Assembly: GCA_031275085.1 (NCBI GenBank)
Contig: JAISPG010000035.1
Coordinates: 1 to 51,519, forward strand
Direction of reading: 5' to 3'
Source of the DNA: Bacteroidales bacterium
Lineage (GTDB): Bacteria; Bacteroidota; Bacteroidia; Bacteroidales; ML635J-15
DNA: 51,519 nucleotides
How positions within the stretch are numbered: the stretch's first letter is position 1; every line of letters begins with the position of its first letter. The translations under genes were made by a program, and so were the position numbers. The notes beneath the pieces were generated by a model. The model made no database searches. It was given only the letters and a program-made list of their open reading frames with translations, and was not told where the DNA came from. Below are positions 24,687 to 33,516 of this stretch, in pieces.

Positions 24687-25388
24687 TCATCCTATGTTTG
24701 ATATTTTCTGAAGCATCTTAAGATCAAGAACTTTTATCCTTCGTCCTTCAAGAGCGATTACTTTTTCAGATGCAAAAGTTGATAATGTCCTTATTGCATT
24801 ACTGGTTGTCATATTACTTAAACTTGCTATATCATCCCTTGACAAAAGTGCTTTTATTGTTGCACCGTCTTCATAATATCCGTAAGTATCTATCAGAAAT
24901 AACAAAGATTCGGCTAGGCGTCCCCGTATATGTTTTTGAGTAAGGCTTACTGTTCTCATATTAGAAAACCCTAATTCGGTAGCTAATGATCTCAGTATCT
25001 CAAAAGTTAAATTCGGATCTTCTTTCATTACAGCAAATAATGCATTTTTCTCTATCATACATGCAACGGAATTTTCTATTGCAACTGCTGATGCATGATA
25101 ATTCTGACCGGCAAATAAAGCACGGTAGCCTATAAAGCCTCCCGGACGTGATAACCTTATTATTTGATCTCTGCCGCCTGCTCCTTCCTTAAATATCTTA
25201 ACTTTCCCATCCAACAGACATATTAAACACAAGGGCTTAGTATTTTCAAGAAAAACAAGTTCATTTTTCTTATATACTTTTATCTCTGTGTTTTCCAACA
25301 GTAATTCTTTGTTTTCAGCAGAAAGTTTAGAGAAAATGAATTCAGGAGAATTAAATAATTGCTCTTTAGAATAGGCATCAGCTTTCAT
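24687..25388 (-). CDS. Crp/Fnr-family transcriptional regulator
   Basis: 233 residues. A cyclic-nucleotide-binding-type beta roll (residues ~15-130) is followed by a C-terminal helix-turn-helix (LLSRDDIASLSNMTTSNAIRTL). No N-terminal or central cysteine cluster for an Fe-S centre is seen, so an oxygen-sensing Fnr role is not supported. The ligand is unknown. It has its own -7 box at 25413-25420. Confidence 0.92.
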   Translation of the reverse strand: MKADAYSKEQLFNSPEFIFSKLSAENKELLLENTEIKVYKKNELVFLENTKPLCLICLLDGKVKIFKEGAGGRDQIIRLSRPGGFIGYRALFAGQNYHASAVAIENSVACMIEKNALFAVMKEDPNLTFEILRSLATELGFSNMRTVSLTQKHIRGRLAESLLFLIDTYGYYEDGATIKALLSRDDIASLSNMTTSNAIRTLSTFASEKVIALEGRRIKVLDLKMLQKISNIG

Positions 25389-25412
25389 TATTCTAATTTT
25401 TTATTAAACGGT

Positions 25413-25420
25413 CAAATATA
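25413..25420 (-). promoter_or_regulatory. -7 box for Crp/Fnr gene
   Basis: The reverse complement is TATATTTG, ending 24 nt before the ATG. Confidence 0.5.
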
Positions 25421-25426
25421 TATTAA

Positions 25427-27439
25427 TTATTCTTTTTCAAAATTTTCTATACCATTTTTCAGAAATCCTATGAACTTTTGCGGGTCTGTGTTATATATCA
25501 TAGGTTCTGTTAATACTTTACCATCCGGAGATATTAAAACATAAAACGGCTGAGTATTATTTTTAAAATTTACAATTTGTATATCTGCATTTATTTCTCC
25601 CAGTCTTTTCTTAAGTTTTCCGTCGTTAAGTGAAGTAAACCTATCATTTTCAGGAACTTCAATTGTTTTTTCATCAACATATAAAGCTGTTACAACAACC
25701 TTATTATTTAAATAATCCTGCACTGTTTTATCTGACCATATACCTGCCTGCATAACTTTACAATTAGAACAGGAATGTCCTGTAAAATATAACAGCATTG
25801 GTTTATCCTGTGATTTTGCACATTCCAGCCCCTGGTTCCAGTCAAAATATCCCTGAACCTGATATGGCATATGTAAAATATCTGTATAGGAAGGGGTTTC
25901 ACATATACTATTATTTTCTTTATCTGTATCTGTATTTGGATAGTTTAAAACAGTCAGATCAAACTTTTGTGAAGTTTTTGGTGGCAATAATCCTGCTATA
26001 GAGGTAAGATTTGCCCCAAATAAGCCAGGAATTAAGTATATAGCAAAAACAAATGAACTTCCCGCCAGCAATAGCCTGAAAAATCCAACGTGGTTAACAT
26101 CACTGTCATGCGAAAACTTTATTTTACCCAGTAAATATATTCCCATTAGTACTGCAATAACAATCCAGATTGCAATGTAAAGATCACGGCTAAGTATTCC
26201 AAGATGATAATTCTGATCAATATTTGACAGGAATTTCATTGAGAATGCCAAAATTATAAATCCCATTACTACTTTTACAGAATTTAACCATCCTCCGGAT
26301 TTTGGAAGTTTTTTCAGCCAGCTCGGGAACAAAGCTAAAAGAGTAAAAGGAAGAGCGAATCCAAATCCGAATCCCAACATTCCTATAGTAGGTTCAAGTA
26401 CATTTCCGCTGGCTGCCTGTACAAGTAAAGCCCCAATTATCGGACCGGTACAGCTAAAACTTACAATTACTAAAGTCACAGCCAGAAAAAACGAAGATAA
26501 TATCCCTCCCTTATCAACCTGCTTATCTGCTTTATTGGCAAGTCCGGTCGGCAATACTATTTCAAACAATCCAAACAAAGAGGCAGCAAAAACTACAAAT
26601 AATGCAAAAAATATAAAATTCGGAATCCAATTTGAACTAAGTACTGTAGTGAAATCTGCTCCGGCACTGGTTAAAGAAACTATTACCCCAACCAAAGTAT
26701 AAAGCAGCATTATAGAAATTCCAAATACAAATGCTTTAAAGAATGTATTGAACTTACTTGAACTTTTTTGCATGAAGAAACTTATAGTCATTGGGATCAT
26801 TGGAAAAACGCATGGAGTAAGAATAGATATAAGCCCAAACAGTATCGATATCAGGAAAAAACCAAATAATGATCTATTTTCCTTATCTGCATTTTCATAA
26901 ATATTTTCAGTTACAATTATCGGTGTTGTTGCAGAAACAGTTTTTCCTGTCGATATTTCATTAATGGCTTCTCCTCCATTAACAGGAAATATAAAATCCG
27001 TACTTATCTGAATACATTTTCCATCGTCATAACATGCCTGACCATCAAGGAAGCCATTGATATTAAATTTATTATCAGTTAGTACTTCTATTTTTTGTAT
27101 AAATTTAGCACCCCCGGAAAAATGTTTAACTTCTATATTAAAGATCTCATCAAATTCGACTTTAGGCTCAGGATATTCCACTACGCTGTCAATAAGACGA
27201 TATTTATCCGATTCTTCAAATTCAATATACAACGGCATTGGTCCGCCCATTTCAAAATACTGAGAATACAAATGCCAATGATCATCTACAGATGCTTCAA
27301 TTATTAAATTATATAAATTTTCTCCTTCTTTCTCAGCAGAAAATTTCCATTTTACAGGTTCTTCAATCTGGGAATAACCTGAAACAATAAATAAGAAAAA
27401 AATAAAAAGTGTTGCAAACAATGTCTTTTTTAGATTCAT
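25427..27439 (-). CDS. dsbD: Thiol:disulfide interchange protein DsbD
   Basis: 670 residues that move electrons from cytosolic thioredoxin to the periplasm. The domains are a signal peptide, an N-terminal DsbD-alpha domain with C136 and C142 (GQACYDDGKC), eight or so membrane helices with the paired cysteines C210 (TPCVFPMIPM) and C330 (SFSCTGPIIGAL), and a C-terminal thioredoxin domain with C557-S-N-C560 (GHSCSNCKVM). All three redox pairs are present. It likely supplies reductant to exported thioredoxin-like proteins such as the one at 3712-4107 (inference). Confidence 0.95.
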   Translation of the reverse strand: MNLKKTLFATLFIFFLFIVSGYSQIEEPVKWKFSAEKEGENLYNLIIEASVDDHWHLYSQYFEMGGPMPLYIEFEESDKYRLIDSVVEYPEPKVEFDEIFNIEVKHFSGGAKFIQKIEVLTDNKFNINGFLDGQACYDDGKCIQISTDFIFPVNGGEAINEISTGKTVSATTPIIVTENIYENADKENRSLFGFFLISILFGLISILTPCVFPMIPMTISFFMQKSSSKFNTFFKAFVFGISIMLLYTLVGVIVSLTSAGADFTTVLSSNWIPNFIFFALFVVFAASLFGLFEIVLPTGLANKADKQVDKGGILSSFFLAVTLVIVSFSCTGPIIGALLVQAASGNVLEPTIGMLGFGFGFALPFTLLALFPSWLKKLPKSGGWLNSVKVVMGFIILAFSMKFLSNIDQNYHLGILSRDLYIAIWIVIAVLMGIYLLGKIKFSHDSDVNHVGFFRLLLAGSSFVFAIYLIPGLFGANLTSIAGLLPPKTSQKFDLTVLNYPNTDTDKENNSICETPSYTDILHMPYQVQGYFDWNQGLECAKSQDKPMLLYFTGHSCSNCKVMQAGIWSDKTVQDYLNNKVVVTALYVDEKTIEVPENDRFTSLNDGKLKKRLGEINADIQIVNFKNNTQPFYVLISPDGKVLTEPMIYNTDPQKFIGFLKNGIENFEKE

Positions 27440-27461
27440 AATCTGAATTTTATTATTTATC

Positions 27462-27469
27462 CAAAGTTA
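27462..27469 (-). promoter_or_regulatory. -7 box for dsbD
   Basis: The reverse complement is TAACTTTG, ending 22 nt before the dsbD ATG. Confidence 0.5.
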
Positions 27470-27485
27470 ATGAATTTTTTAAATT

Positions 27486-29063
27486 TCAATATAATAATTC
27501 TTCTCCATTTGCATCAAAAAAATGATATTCCATATAGGCATATGACATCATAGGAAGAGTTTTCACCTTGCATTTATACTTTTTTTGCCATTTTTTCCTT
27601 ACTGATGAGAATAAACCCTGGTTAAGATATGCATTTACATATGGATGAGTTTTCAAAGTAATTTCTTTTTTATCTATTTTTTTTAGTATAAATTTTATTT
27701 TATTTTCAATCTCATCAACAAGAACTATACTTGCTCCTATTTTACCAGAACCTTTACAGCATGGGCACACTTCGGATGTTTTGATTTCCATTTCAGGGCG
27801 TACTCTTTGCCGCGTTATTTCCATCAAACAAAATTTACTTAAAGGAATAATATGGAATTTTGCCCTGTCTCCTCCCATAAATTCTTTTACCTTTTCGTAA
27901 ACAATCTTTTTGTTGGCTTCGCTGTGAATGTCTATAAAATCTACAACTATAATTCCCCCCATATCCCGCAAACGGAGCTGACGGGCTATTTCTTCCGCAG
28001 CAATAAGATTCACTTCAAGAGCATTTTCTTCCTGATCTTGTTCCGAATTACTTCTGTTCCCGCTATTAACATCAATAACATGAGCGGCTTCGGTATGTTC
28101 AATAACAAGATAAGCACCGTTTTTCATCGGAACAATTTTTCCAAATGCTGTTTTTATTTGTTTTTCAATTCCAAAATGATCGAAAATCGGTTCCGGCTCT
28201 CTATATAATTTTACTATATTTTTTTTCTCGGGAGCTATTTCTTCAATAACATTTTTTACTGCATTATAAACCTCTTCATCGTTTATAACTATCTGGTTAA
28301 ATGAATAGTTAACAATATCACGCAATATAGCGGTTGTTCTGTTAACTTCTCCGATAACTAATTTAGGAGGTTTTGCATTCTGAAGATTTTTTAACAGATC
28401 GTCCCATTTTTCAACTAATGAATTGAGTTCTTTATCCAATTCGGCAACCATTTTCTTTTCGGCGACTGTCCTGACTATTACTCCATAATTTTTAGGTGTA
28501 ATGCTTTCAATAAGTTTTCGTAAACGGGTTCTTTCTTCAACAGATTTTATTTTTTGACTTACAGAGATTTTTGAATTGAAAGGCATTAAAACAAGGTTTC
28601 GCCCGGCAATTGATATTTCGCACGATAATCGTGGTCCTTTGGAAGAAATAGGTTCTTTTGCTATTTGTACAAGAATGTATTGTCCTACTGTCAATACATC
28701 TGTAATTTTACCATTTTTGTCAATATCCGGCTCTATGTTATTTATTTGGCTGGCACTAACTAAATGTTGTTTATTGGAAAGGGCAATGTGTAAAAATTTA
28801 TTAAGGTTTTGAAAGCCTGCACCTAAATCAAGATAGTGCAAAAAAGCGTCTTTTTTATATCCGACATCAACAAATGCAGCATTCAAACCGGGCATAAGTC
28901 TTTTAACCTTACCCAAATAAACATCACCAACAGAAAATTCTACGTTACTGCTTTCTTTATTTAATTCTATTAATTTTTTATTGTGTAATAAAGCTATTTT
29001 TATTTCAGAGCTTTGTACATCCAAGATCAATTCACTCTGAATATCATCTCTTTGATTACTCAC
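27486..29063 (-). CDS. rng: Ribonuclease G (Rne/Rng family)
   Basis: A 525-residue endoribonuclease of the RNase E/G family. An S1-like domain with the usual insert occupies about residues 45-130 (VGDVYLGKVKRLMPGLNAAF). The catalytic Mg2+ aspartates are D331 (HVIDVNSGNR) and D375 (IIVVDFIDI). The Zn-link CPCC (433-436) is present. It has no long C-terminal degradosome scaffold, so it is Rng-like. It follows the COX24-type peptide and HU genes on the same strand. Confidence 0.95.
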   Translation of the reverse strand: MSNQRDDIQSELILDVQSSEIKIALLHNKKLIELNKESSNVEFSVGDVYLGKVKRLMPGLNAAFVDVGYKKDAFLHYLDLGAGFQNLNKFLHIALSNKQHLVSASQINNIEPDIDKNGKITDVLTVGQYILVQIAKEPISSKGPRLSCEISIAGRNLVLMPFNSKISVSQKIKSVEERTRLRKLIESITPKNYGVIVRTVAEKKMVAELDKELNSLVEKWDDLLKNLQNAKPPKLVIGEVNRTTAILRDIVNYSFNQIVINDEEVYNAVKNVIEEIAPEKKNIVKLYREPEPIFDHFGIEKQIKTAFGKIVPMKNGAYLVIEHTEAAHVIDVNSGNRSNSEQDQEENALEVNLIAAEEIARQLRLRDMGGIIVVDFIDIHSEANKKIVYEKVKEFMGGDRAKFHIIPLSKFCLMEITRQRVRPEMEIKTSEVCPCCKGSGKIGASIVLVDEIENKIKFILKKIDKKEITLKTHPYVNAYLNQGLFSSVRKKWQKKYKCKVKTLPMMSYAYMEYHFFDANGEELLY

Positions 29064-29155
29064 GATAAATATTTAAGTTTTTTTATTAAGTAAATCAAAC
29101 CTTCAGGAAAATATCCCAAAGGTTTGACCAATATCATGTAAATACTAAAGAAATA

Positions 29156-29248
29156 CTATTTTTTCTTTTTATGTCTATTCTTACGAAGACGTTTTTTCCT
29201 TTTGTGTGTTGACATCTTATGTCTTTTTCTTTTCTTTCCGCTAGGCAT
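29156..29248 (-). CDS. 30-residue AURKAIP1/COX24-type basic ribosomal peptide
   Basis: An ORF below usual length cut-offs encodes M-P-S-G-K-K-R-K-R-H, then KMSTHKRKKRLRKNRH and a poly-Lys tail. About two thirds of its residues are Lys or Arg. It matches the Bacteroidota peptides annotated as AURKAIP1/COX24-domain proteins, homologous to the mitochondrial small-subunit protein mS38. The assigned role is binding rRNA in the small subunit (family knowledge). It lies 14 nt downstream of the HU gene on the same strand and ~90 nt before rng. Confidence 0.85.
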   Translation of the reverse strand: MPSGKKRKRHKMSTHKRKKRLRKNRHKKKK

Positions 29249-29262
29249 GACTTAATTATTTT

Positions 29263-29544
29263 TTAGTTATTTTCTTTTACTTGAGCTACAAATGTTTTTG
29301 CTGGTTTAAATGAAGGTACTTTATGAGCAGGTATTGTTATGGTAGTATTTTTTGAAATATTTCTTGCTGTTTTTGCTGCCCTGTTCTTTACAATAAAACT
29401 TCCAAATCCTCTTAAATAAACATTATTTCCTTCAGTTAATGATTCTTTTATTGTCTCCATGAACATTTCAATTGTTTTCTGAACCACCACTCTCTCAATT
29501 CCAGAATTCTTTGAAATCTGATTTACAATTTCTGCTTTAGTCAT
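29263..29544 (-). CDS. HU/IHF-family DNA-binding protein
   Basis: A 93-residue nucleoid protein. It has an N-terminal MTKAEIVNQISKNSGIE helical dimerisation region and YLRGFGSFIVKNRAAKTARNI on the DNA-binding arm, with PAHKVPSFKPAKTF at the C terminus. The length and motif are canonical. It bends DNA as a homo- or heterodimer. A -7 box lies at 29588-29595. Confidence 0.95.
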   Translation of the reverse strand: MTKAEIVNQISKNSGIERVVVQKTIEMFMETIKESLTEGNNVYLRGFGSFIVKNRAAKTARNISKNTTITIPAHKVPSFKPAKTFVAQVKENN

Positions 29545-29587
29545 TTTACTAATATTTTAAATTAATAATTTCTTATTTTTGCGAGTG

Positions 29588-29595
29588 CAAATATA
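29588..29595 (-). promoter_or_regulatory. -7 box for HU
   Basis: The reverse complement is TATATTTG, with a TTCG-like -33 about 20 nt upstream. The leader is about 40 nt. Confidence 0.5.
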
Positions 29596-29761
29596 ATACT
29601 TTTTTAGAAATCGAATTAAAATTTATAAACTTTTTTAATTTATTTATTTGTAATTCATAAAGTTCACATTACTTTGACTAATGAACTAATTACACTAAAT
29701 TGTAAATTTAACAGTAATCCTTATAGTCATTGTAATAAATAATAATTTAACCAGTTAATAT

Positions 29762-31177
29762 TTAAACTCCTTTACGCTGAAAAATAATCTTAACCGTATA
29801 TATCATTATTTTAAAATCAATATATAAAGAACGGTTTTCTATGTATATTATATCATATTTTAATCTTTCAATCATTTGATCTACATTCTCGGCATATCCG
29901 TATTTCACTTGTCCCCATGATGTTATGCCAGGTCTTACGGATAACAGATGAAGGTAATGAGGAGCTTTTTGCACTATCTGATCAATATAGTATTGTCGCT
30001 CGGGACGAGGTCCTACTATACTCATATCTCCCTTAAGTACATTGTAAAATTGTGGAATTTCGTCAAGACGTGTTTTTCGCATAAACCTACCAAATTTAGT
30101 AATCCTGTTATCATTTCTACTACTTAAAGTAGGTCCGTTTTTTTCAGCATCAGTATACATCGAACGAAATTTATATATTTTAAATGGTTTTCCGTCTTTA
30201 CCAATCCTATCCTGACTAAAAAACACAGCACCTTTGGAGCTGATCTTAACTCCTATTGCCAGAAATAAATATAAAGGTGATAGTATTATAAGGGCTAGCA
30301 AACTAAAGGTAACATCTATAAAACGTTTTACATGTTGCTGCCATACAGGCATTATATTGTGATTGATTTCAATAAGCGGAAGTCCGAAAATAGAAGACAT
30401 ACGTACTTTTCCAATTAAAATATCATACATATCGGGAATAACTTTGATAAACACTTTTGTCCCCTGTAATTTATTTATAATATTCTTTATTTTTGAATGT
30501 TCACTGGATTCTATTGCAATTACAACTTCTTCTATCTTATTCTCATTTATTATATTTTTTATATTGGAAATATGTCCTAAATTAGGTAAATATTCTTCAA
30601 GCAGATAAGAATCCTGTTTATCAACATATACAAATCCTAAAAATTTTAAACCTGAAGAAATTTTCTGTTCTTCCACTTCCCTGAGTAATTTTACAGCTTT
30701 CTTACTATTACCTACTATTATAGTATTAAACCATAATCTGCGATTATGTATCTTTTTATTTGTATTGGTTGTAATTATAAGTCTGGGGATATATGTAAGA
30801 ACAAATTGTAATGAGAACAGAACCAGATACATTTTATAATATTGTTTATATTCGCCAATCCAGTCGTCAAGTATAAAAGCAAAAAATAAAACAGTAACAC
30901 CTATAAATATTGTAAGTAAAGTTTGCCCTAATTCCTGTAATCTTGATTTTCTATACGGAGTTCTATAATATCCGCTCATAACATGCAGCAACATCCAAAA
31001 TAACGGAATAAAAATCAAAGCAATATAAAAATTAGTATCAAAGGATAACGGCATTTTCTGGCCAAAGGTAATCGACTCAACACATACCTTACGATAAGAA
31101 TAAAATAATACCCACGTCAAAAAAGCTGCAATATAATCACATACTATATATTTATAATTGTACTTTGATTTATGCAT
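29762..31177 (-). CDS. Polyprenyl glycosylphosphotransferase (WcaJ-like)
   Basis: A 471-residue membrane enzyme that transfers a sugar 1-phosphate to undecaprenyl phosphate, starting an exopolysaccharide repeat. It has four or five N-terminal helices (residues ~10-130), a CoA-binding-like Rossmann domain (~140-270), a further helix (~290-310) and the C-terminal bacterial sugar transferase domain. That last domain carries KRFIDVTFSLLALI, FKIYKFRSMYTDAE, LDEIPQFYNVLKGDMSIVGP and RPGITSWGQV. The sugar is undefined. It begins 1 nt after the lipoprotein gene at 31179-32060. No other exopolysaccharide cluster genes are adjacent. Confidence 0.93.
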   Translation of the reverse strand: MHKSKYNYKYIVCDYIAAFLTWVLFYSYRKVCVESITFGQKMPLSFDTNFYIALIFIPLFWMLLHVMSGYYRTPYRKSRLQELGQTLLTIFIGVTVLFFAFILDDWIGEYKQYYKMYLVLFSLQFVLTYIPRLIITTNTNKKIHNRRLWFNTIIVGNSKKAVKLLREVEEQKISSGLKFLGFVYVDKQDSYLLEEYLPNLGHISNIKNIINENKIEEVVIAIESSEHSKIKNIINKLQGTKVFIKVIPDMYDILIGKVRMSSIFGLPLIEINHNIMPVWQQHVKRFIDVTFSLLALIILSPLYLFLAIGVKISSKGAVFFSQDRIGKDGKPFKIYKFRSMYTDAEKNGPTLSSRNDNRITKFGRFMRKTRLDEIPQFYNVLKGDMSIVGPRPERQYYIDQIVQKAPHYLHLLSVRPGITSWGQVKYGYAENVDQMIERLKYDIIYIENRSLYIDFKIMIYTVKIIFQRKGV

Positions 31178-31178
31178 T

Positions 31179-32060
31179 TTAATATAAATGAATAACCTTT
31201 ATATTATCAACAAATACTTCAACGTTATCTGAATCTAAATCCTCTCCCCATGCTCCGATAAAAAATAGTTTAAATTGATACCCGTTGGAATCAATCAAAT
31301 AATCTTTTATATTGATATATACTTTTTTCCATATAAGACTGGGATTATCGGAATTTTTATCATCCCATGTCGGATAAAAGGTATATACTGTTTTACGGAC
31401 ATCGCCACTGGTTTCATGAGAAAAAAAGCCAAAAGCAAAAGCTTCATTACACTTGAAATTTACTTCAACATAAACATCCTGTCCGTCTTTAGGCAGTGAT
31501 AAATAATCGACTCCTATACACTCAAATGATGTATTGTTTTTATCGAGTTTAAAATACATTGAATTATTTTCAAAAGCTTCTTCCCCTGAAATAATTTCCA
31601 TAGGAGCACTCTCATCCTGAATTTGAAAACTAACTCCCTCCCCATCAAAATTTTCCATAAATGAAAAAACTACCGGACGATATGTAAAAACAGGATCTAT
31701 TGTAATAACTTCTCCTTCTGTCAACATTGTATCAATGGTATAGTTATTCATCATCGTATATACTGCCCTTAAAGAAACAGATCCGCCAACTTTAATTCCG
31801 GGCTCTATGGAAATATTCTGTAAACCGGATTCCAGAACAGGCACTTTAAAAGGTGCCTCAAAAACCCCGATAAGTCTATGATTCACATATAACCACCCAT
31901 CAACAATATTATGGGACGCCGTCCCCTGAGAACTGTTTTCTATTTTTACTGAAATATCATCCACTGCTACATAAGACGGAATCTTTTCAGAAGGATTAAT
32001 AGCATCACAACCGGAAAACAAAAAACCAGCGAGAAAAAATAATAGTAATAGTCTGCCCAC
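31179..32060 (-). CDS. Large lipoprotein of unknown function, GTG start
   Basis: 293 residues starting at GTG 32060. The lipobox LFSGC (Cys ~18) is followed by a PEGA-like N-terminal part (WLYVNHRLIGVFEAPFKVPV) and a C-terminal jelly-roll-like domain (FAFGFFSHETSGDVRKTVYT, VDNIKVIHLY). It lies 1 nt upstream of the glycosylphosphotransferase gene, so it may belong to a surface-polysaccharide function (inference). Confidence 0.7.
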   Translation of the reverse strand: MGRLLLLFFLAGFLFSGCDAINPSEKIPSYVAVDDISVKIENSSQGTASHNIVDGWLYVNHRLIGVFEAPFKVPVLESGLQNISIEPGIKVGGSVSLRAVYTMMNNYTIDTMLTEGEVITIDPVFTYRPVVFSFMENFDGEGVSFQIQDESAPMEIISGEEAFENNSMYFKLDKNNTSFECIGVDYLSLPKDGQDVYVEVNFKCNEAFAFGFFSHETSGDVRKTVYTFYPTWDDKNSDNPSLIWKKVYINIKDYLIDSNGYQFKLFFIGAWGEDLDSDNVEVFVDNIKVIHLY

Positions 32061-32098
32061 AATTTAATTTTTTACATTATTTTGATAAAAGATGAACG

Positions 32099-32106
32099 CA
32101 AATATA
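32099..32106 (-). promoter_or_regulatory. -7 box for lipoprotein-glycosyltransferase operon
   Basis: The reverse complement is TATATTTG, 38 nt before the GTG start. Confidence 0.5.
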
Positions 32107-32170
32107 GGTGTATTATTGTATTATAAAAAATAATCTGTTTTAATTTTTTACTGATATTTTTTCAATTCTA

Positions 32171-33118
32171 CTATATAAATATCTTTATTTTCCGCTTAAT
32201 TTCGTCAGCAATTTTATAGGTTTTAATTAAAGTTTCAAAATCAACTTCAGGATTTTTATTGTATACAATTGCTCTTGCAAAGGAAACAAATTCGTCATAA
32301 TATTGATTATTCGGCTTCACGGGAATCGGAACAACAACAAGATCGCCGATATTTTCGGAAAATAATTCCAATTCATTGTTAATATCGCGTTTTTTTACCT
32401 GCCATGCTTTATTTTTACATAGGTCTATACTTGTATAGTCTTTATCGCAATAAAAATTAACAACATGAGAATCTTCCGTAGCAATTCTGCCGGATGTCAA
32501 CTGAGCAACACTTCCGTTCATAAACTCTATACGTACATTTAAAATATCAGGCTCGTCAAATCCGATTGCAGTAGCATTTGCACTTATATTTTTTATATCT
32601 GATTTTATTACGCTCAAAACAATATCAATATCGTTTATAAGCATATCCATAAGTACCGAACATGTTTTTGTCGAAGGACCAAATTTTTTAAAATTATTAG
32701 ACTGAATAAATTTCGGCGATTTTATAAATGGTTTTGCTGCCAGAAAAGTATTATTAAACCTGTAATGAAAACCTGCCTGAACTTTTACATTTGCTTCATC
32801 AATAATATTAACAAGTTTTTTTATATCTTCATTGGAATATTTTGAAAGCGGTTCAAAAAAAACATGTTTTGAATTTTTAACCAAAAATTCCACATTATTC
32901 AGGTCAGACATAGGAGAAAATGCTATAATTGCATCAACTTCATTCATTAAAGATCTCACTTCAGAATACTTTTTTAATTCCAGTTTATTTGCAAATTCCT
33001 TATTCTGCCCGCATTGAGTCTGACACCAACCAACAATTTGTAATTCCGCAACATCCATAATGTTTTCAAGAATATCAGATTGTCCGGCAAATTGTCCGTA
33101 TATTCCGGTTTTTATCAT
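32171..33118 (-). CDS. Gfo/Idh/MocA-family oxidoreductase, atypical active site
   Basis: 315 residues. An N-terminal Rossmann-like domain (residues ~1-115) precedes an alpha/beta domain with GFHYRFN and DMLINDIDIVL. The EKP motif is replaced by EPLSKY (FFEPLSKY) and the His of the family's HDID is Asn (NDID). The NAD(P)-binding Gly-rich loop is also weak (GIYGQFAG). It may be catalytically altered or use an unusual substrate. It could act on a sugar nucleotide, given glycan genes nearby (inference). Confidence 0.8.
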   Translation of the reverse strand: MIKTGIYGQFAGQSDILENIMDVAELQIVGWCQTQCGQNKEFANKLELKKYSEVRSLMNEVDAIIAFSPMSDLNNVEFLVKNSKHVFFEPLSKYSNEDIKKLVNIIDEANVKVQAGFHYRFNNTFLAAKPFIKSPKFIQSNNFKKFGPSTKTCSVLMDMLINDIDIVLSVIKSDIKNISANATAIGFDEPDILNVRIEFMNGSVAQLTSGRIATEDSHVVNFYCDKDYTSIDLCKNKAWQVKKRDINNELELFSENIGDLVVVPIPVKPNNQYYDEFVSFARAIVYNKNPEVDFETLIKTYKIADEIKRKIKIFI

Positions 33119-33299
33119 CCTAAATTTTTTTCATAAAAATACATTCTATAATAATGTGATCACAAATGTGTAATACCCGACTTTTCAACTTAAGAATGTT
33201 AAAACTGGTTTTAAGTATATTATGAATGTAAGTTATCCATAAGTTCCAGATGTTTTTTTCAGCATTAAAAAAAAATGTTTTAAAAAATCTGAAACTTCT

Positions 33300-33330
33300 T
33301 TTGTATATTTTATAATAATTTATACCTTTG
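33300..33330 (+). promoter_or_regulatory. Near-consensus promoter for tRNA-Arg
   Basis: TTTG at 33300-33303, a 19-nt spacer and TACCTTTG at 33323-33330. This is an exact fit to the Bacteroidota sigma-ABfr consensus. Confidence 0.8.
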
Positions 33331-33341
33331 CCCCCCGAAAT

Positions 33342-33415
33342 GGTCTAGTAGCTCAGCTGGATAGAGCAACGGCCTTCTAAGCCGTAGGTCTCAGGTTCGA
33401 ATCCTGACTAGATCA
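33342..33415 (+). tRNA. tRNA-Arg (anticodon UCU)
   Basis: A 74-nt cloverleaf. The acceptor GGTCTAG pairs with CTAGATC with one wobble. The D-arm is GCTCAGCTGGATAGAGC. The anticodon stem ACGGC/GCCGT carries loop CTTCTAA with TCT at 33376-33378, and the T-arm contains GGTTCGAATCC. CCA is not encoded. Confidence 0.97.
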
Positions 33416-33448
33416 CGAAAACCTCCAAATGGAGGTTTTCGTGTTTTT
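33416..33448 (+). terminator. Terminator after tRNA-Arg
   Basis: An 11-bp stem CGAAAACCTCC/GGAGGTTTTCG with an AAAT loop (33416-33441) is followed by a T-run. Confidence 0.85.
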
Positions 33449-33461
33449 ATAGTATCGGAAA

Positions 33462-33492
33462 TTTGTTCCCTACATTCTTTTTTATATTTTTG
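33462..33492 (+). promoter_or_regulatory. Promoter for the TPR protein gene
   Basis: TTTG 33462-33465, an exact 19-nt spacer and TATTTTTG 33485-33492, 24 nt before the ATG. Confidence 0.7.
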
Positions 33493-33516
33493 AACTAGAA
33501 TAATTAAATTCACATC

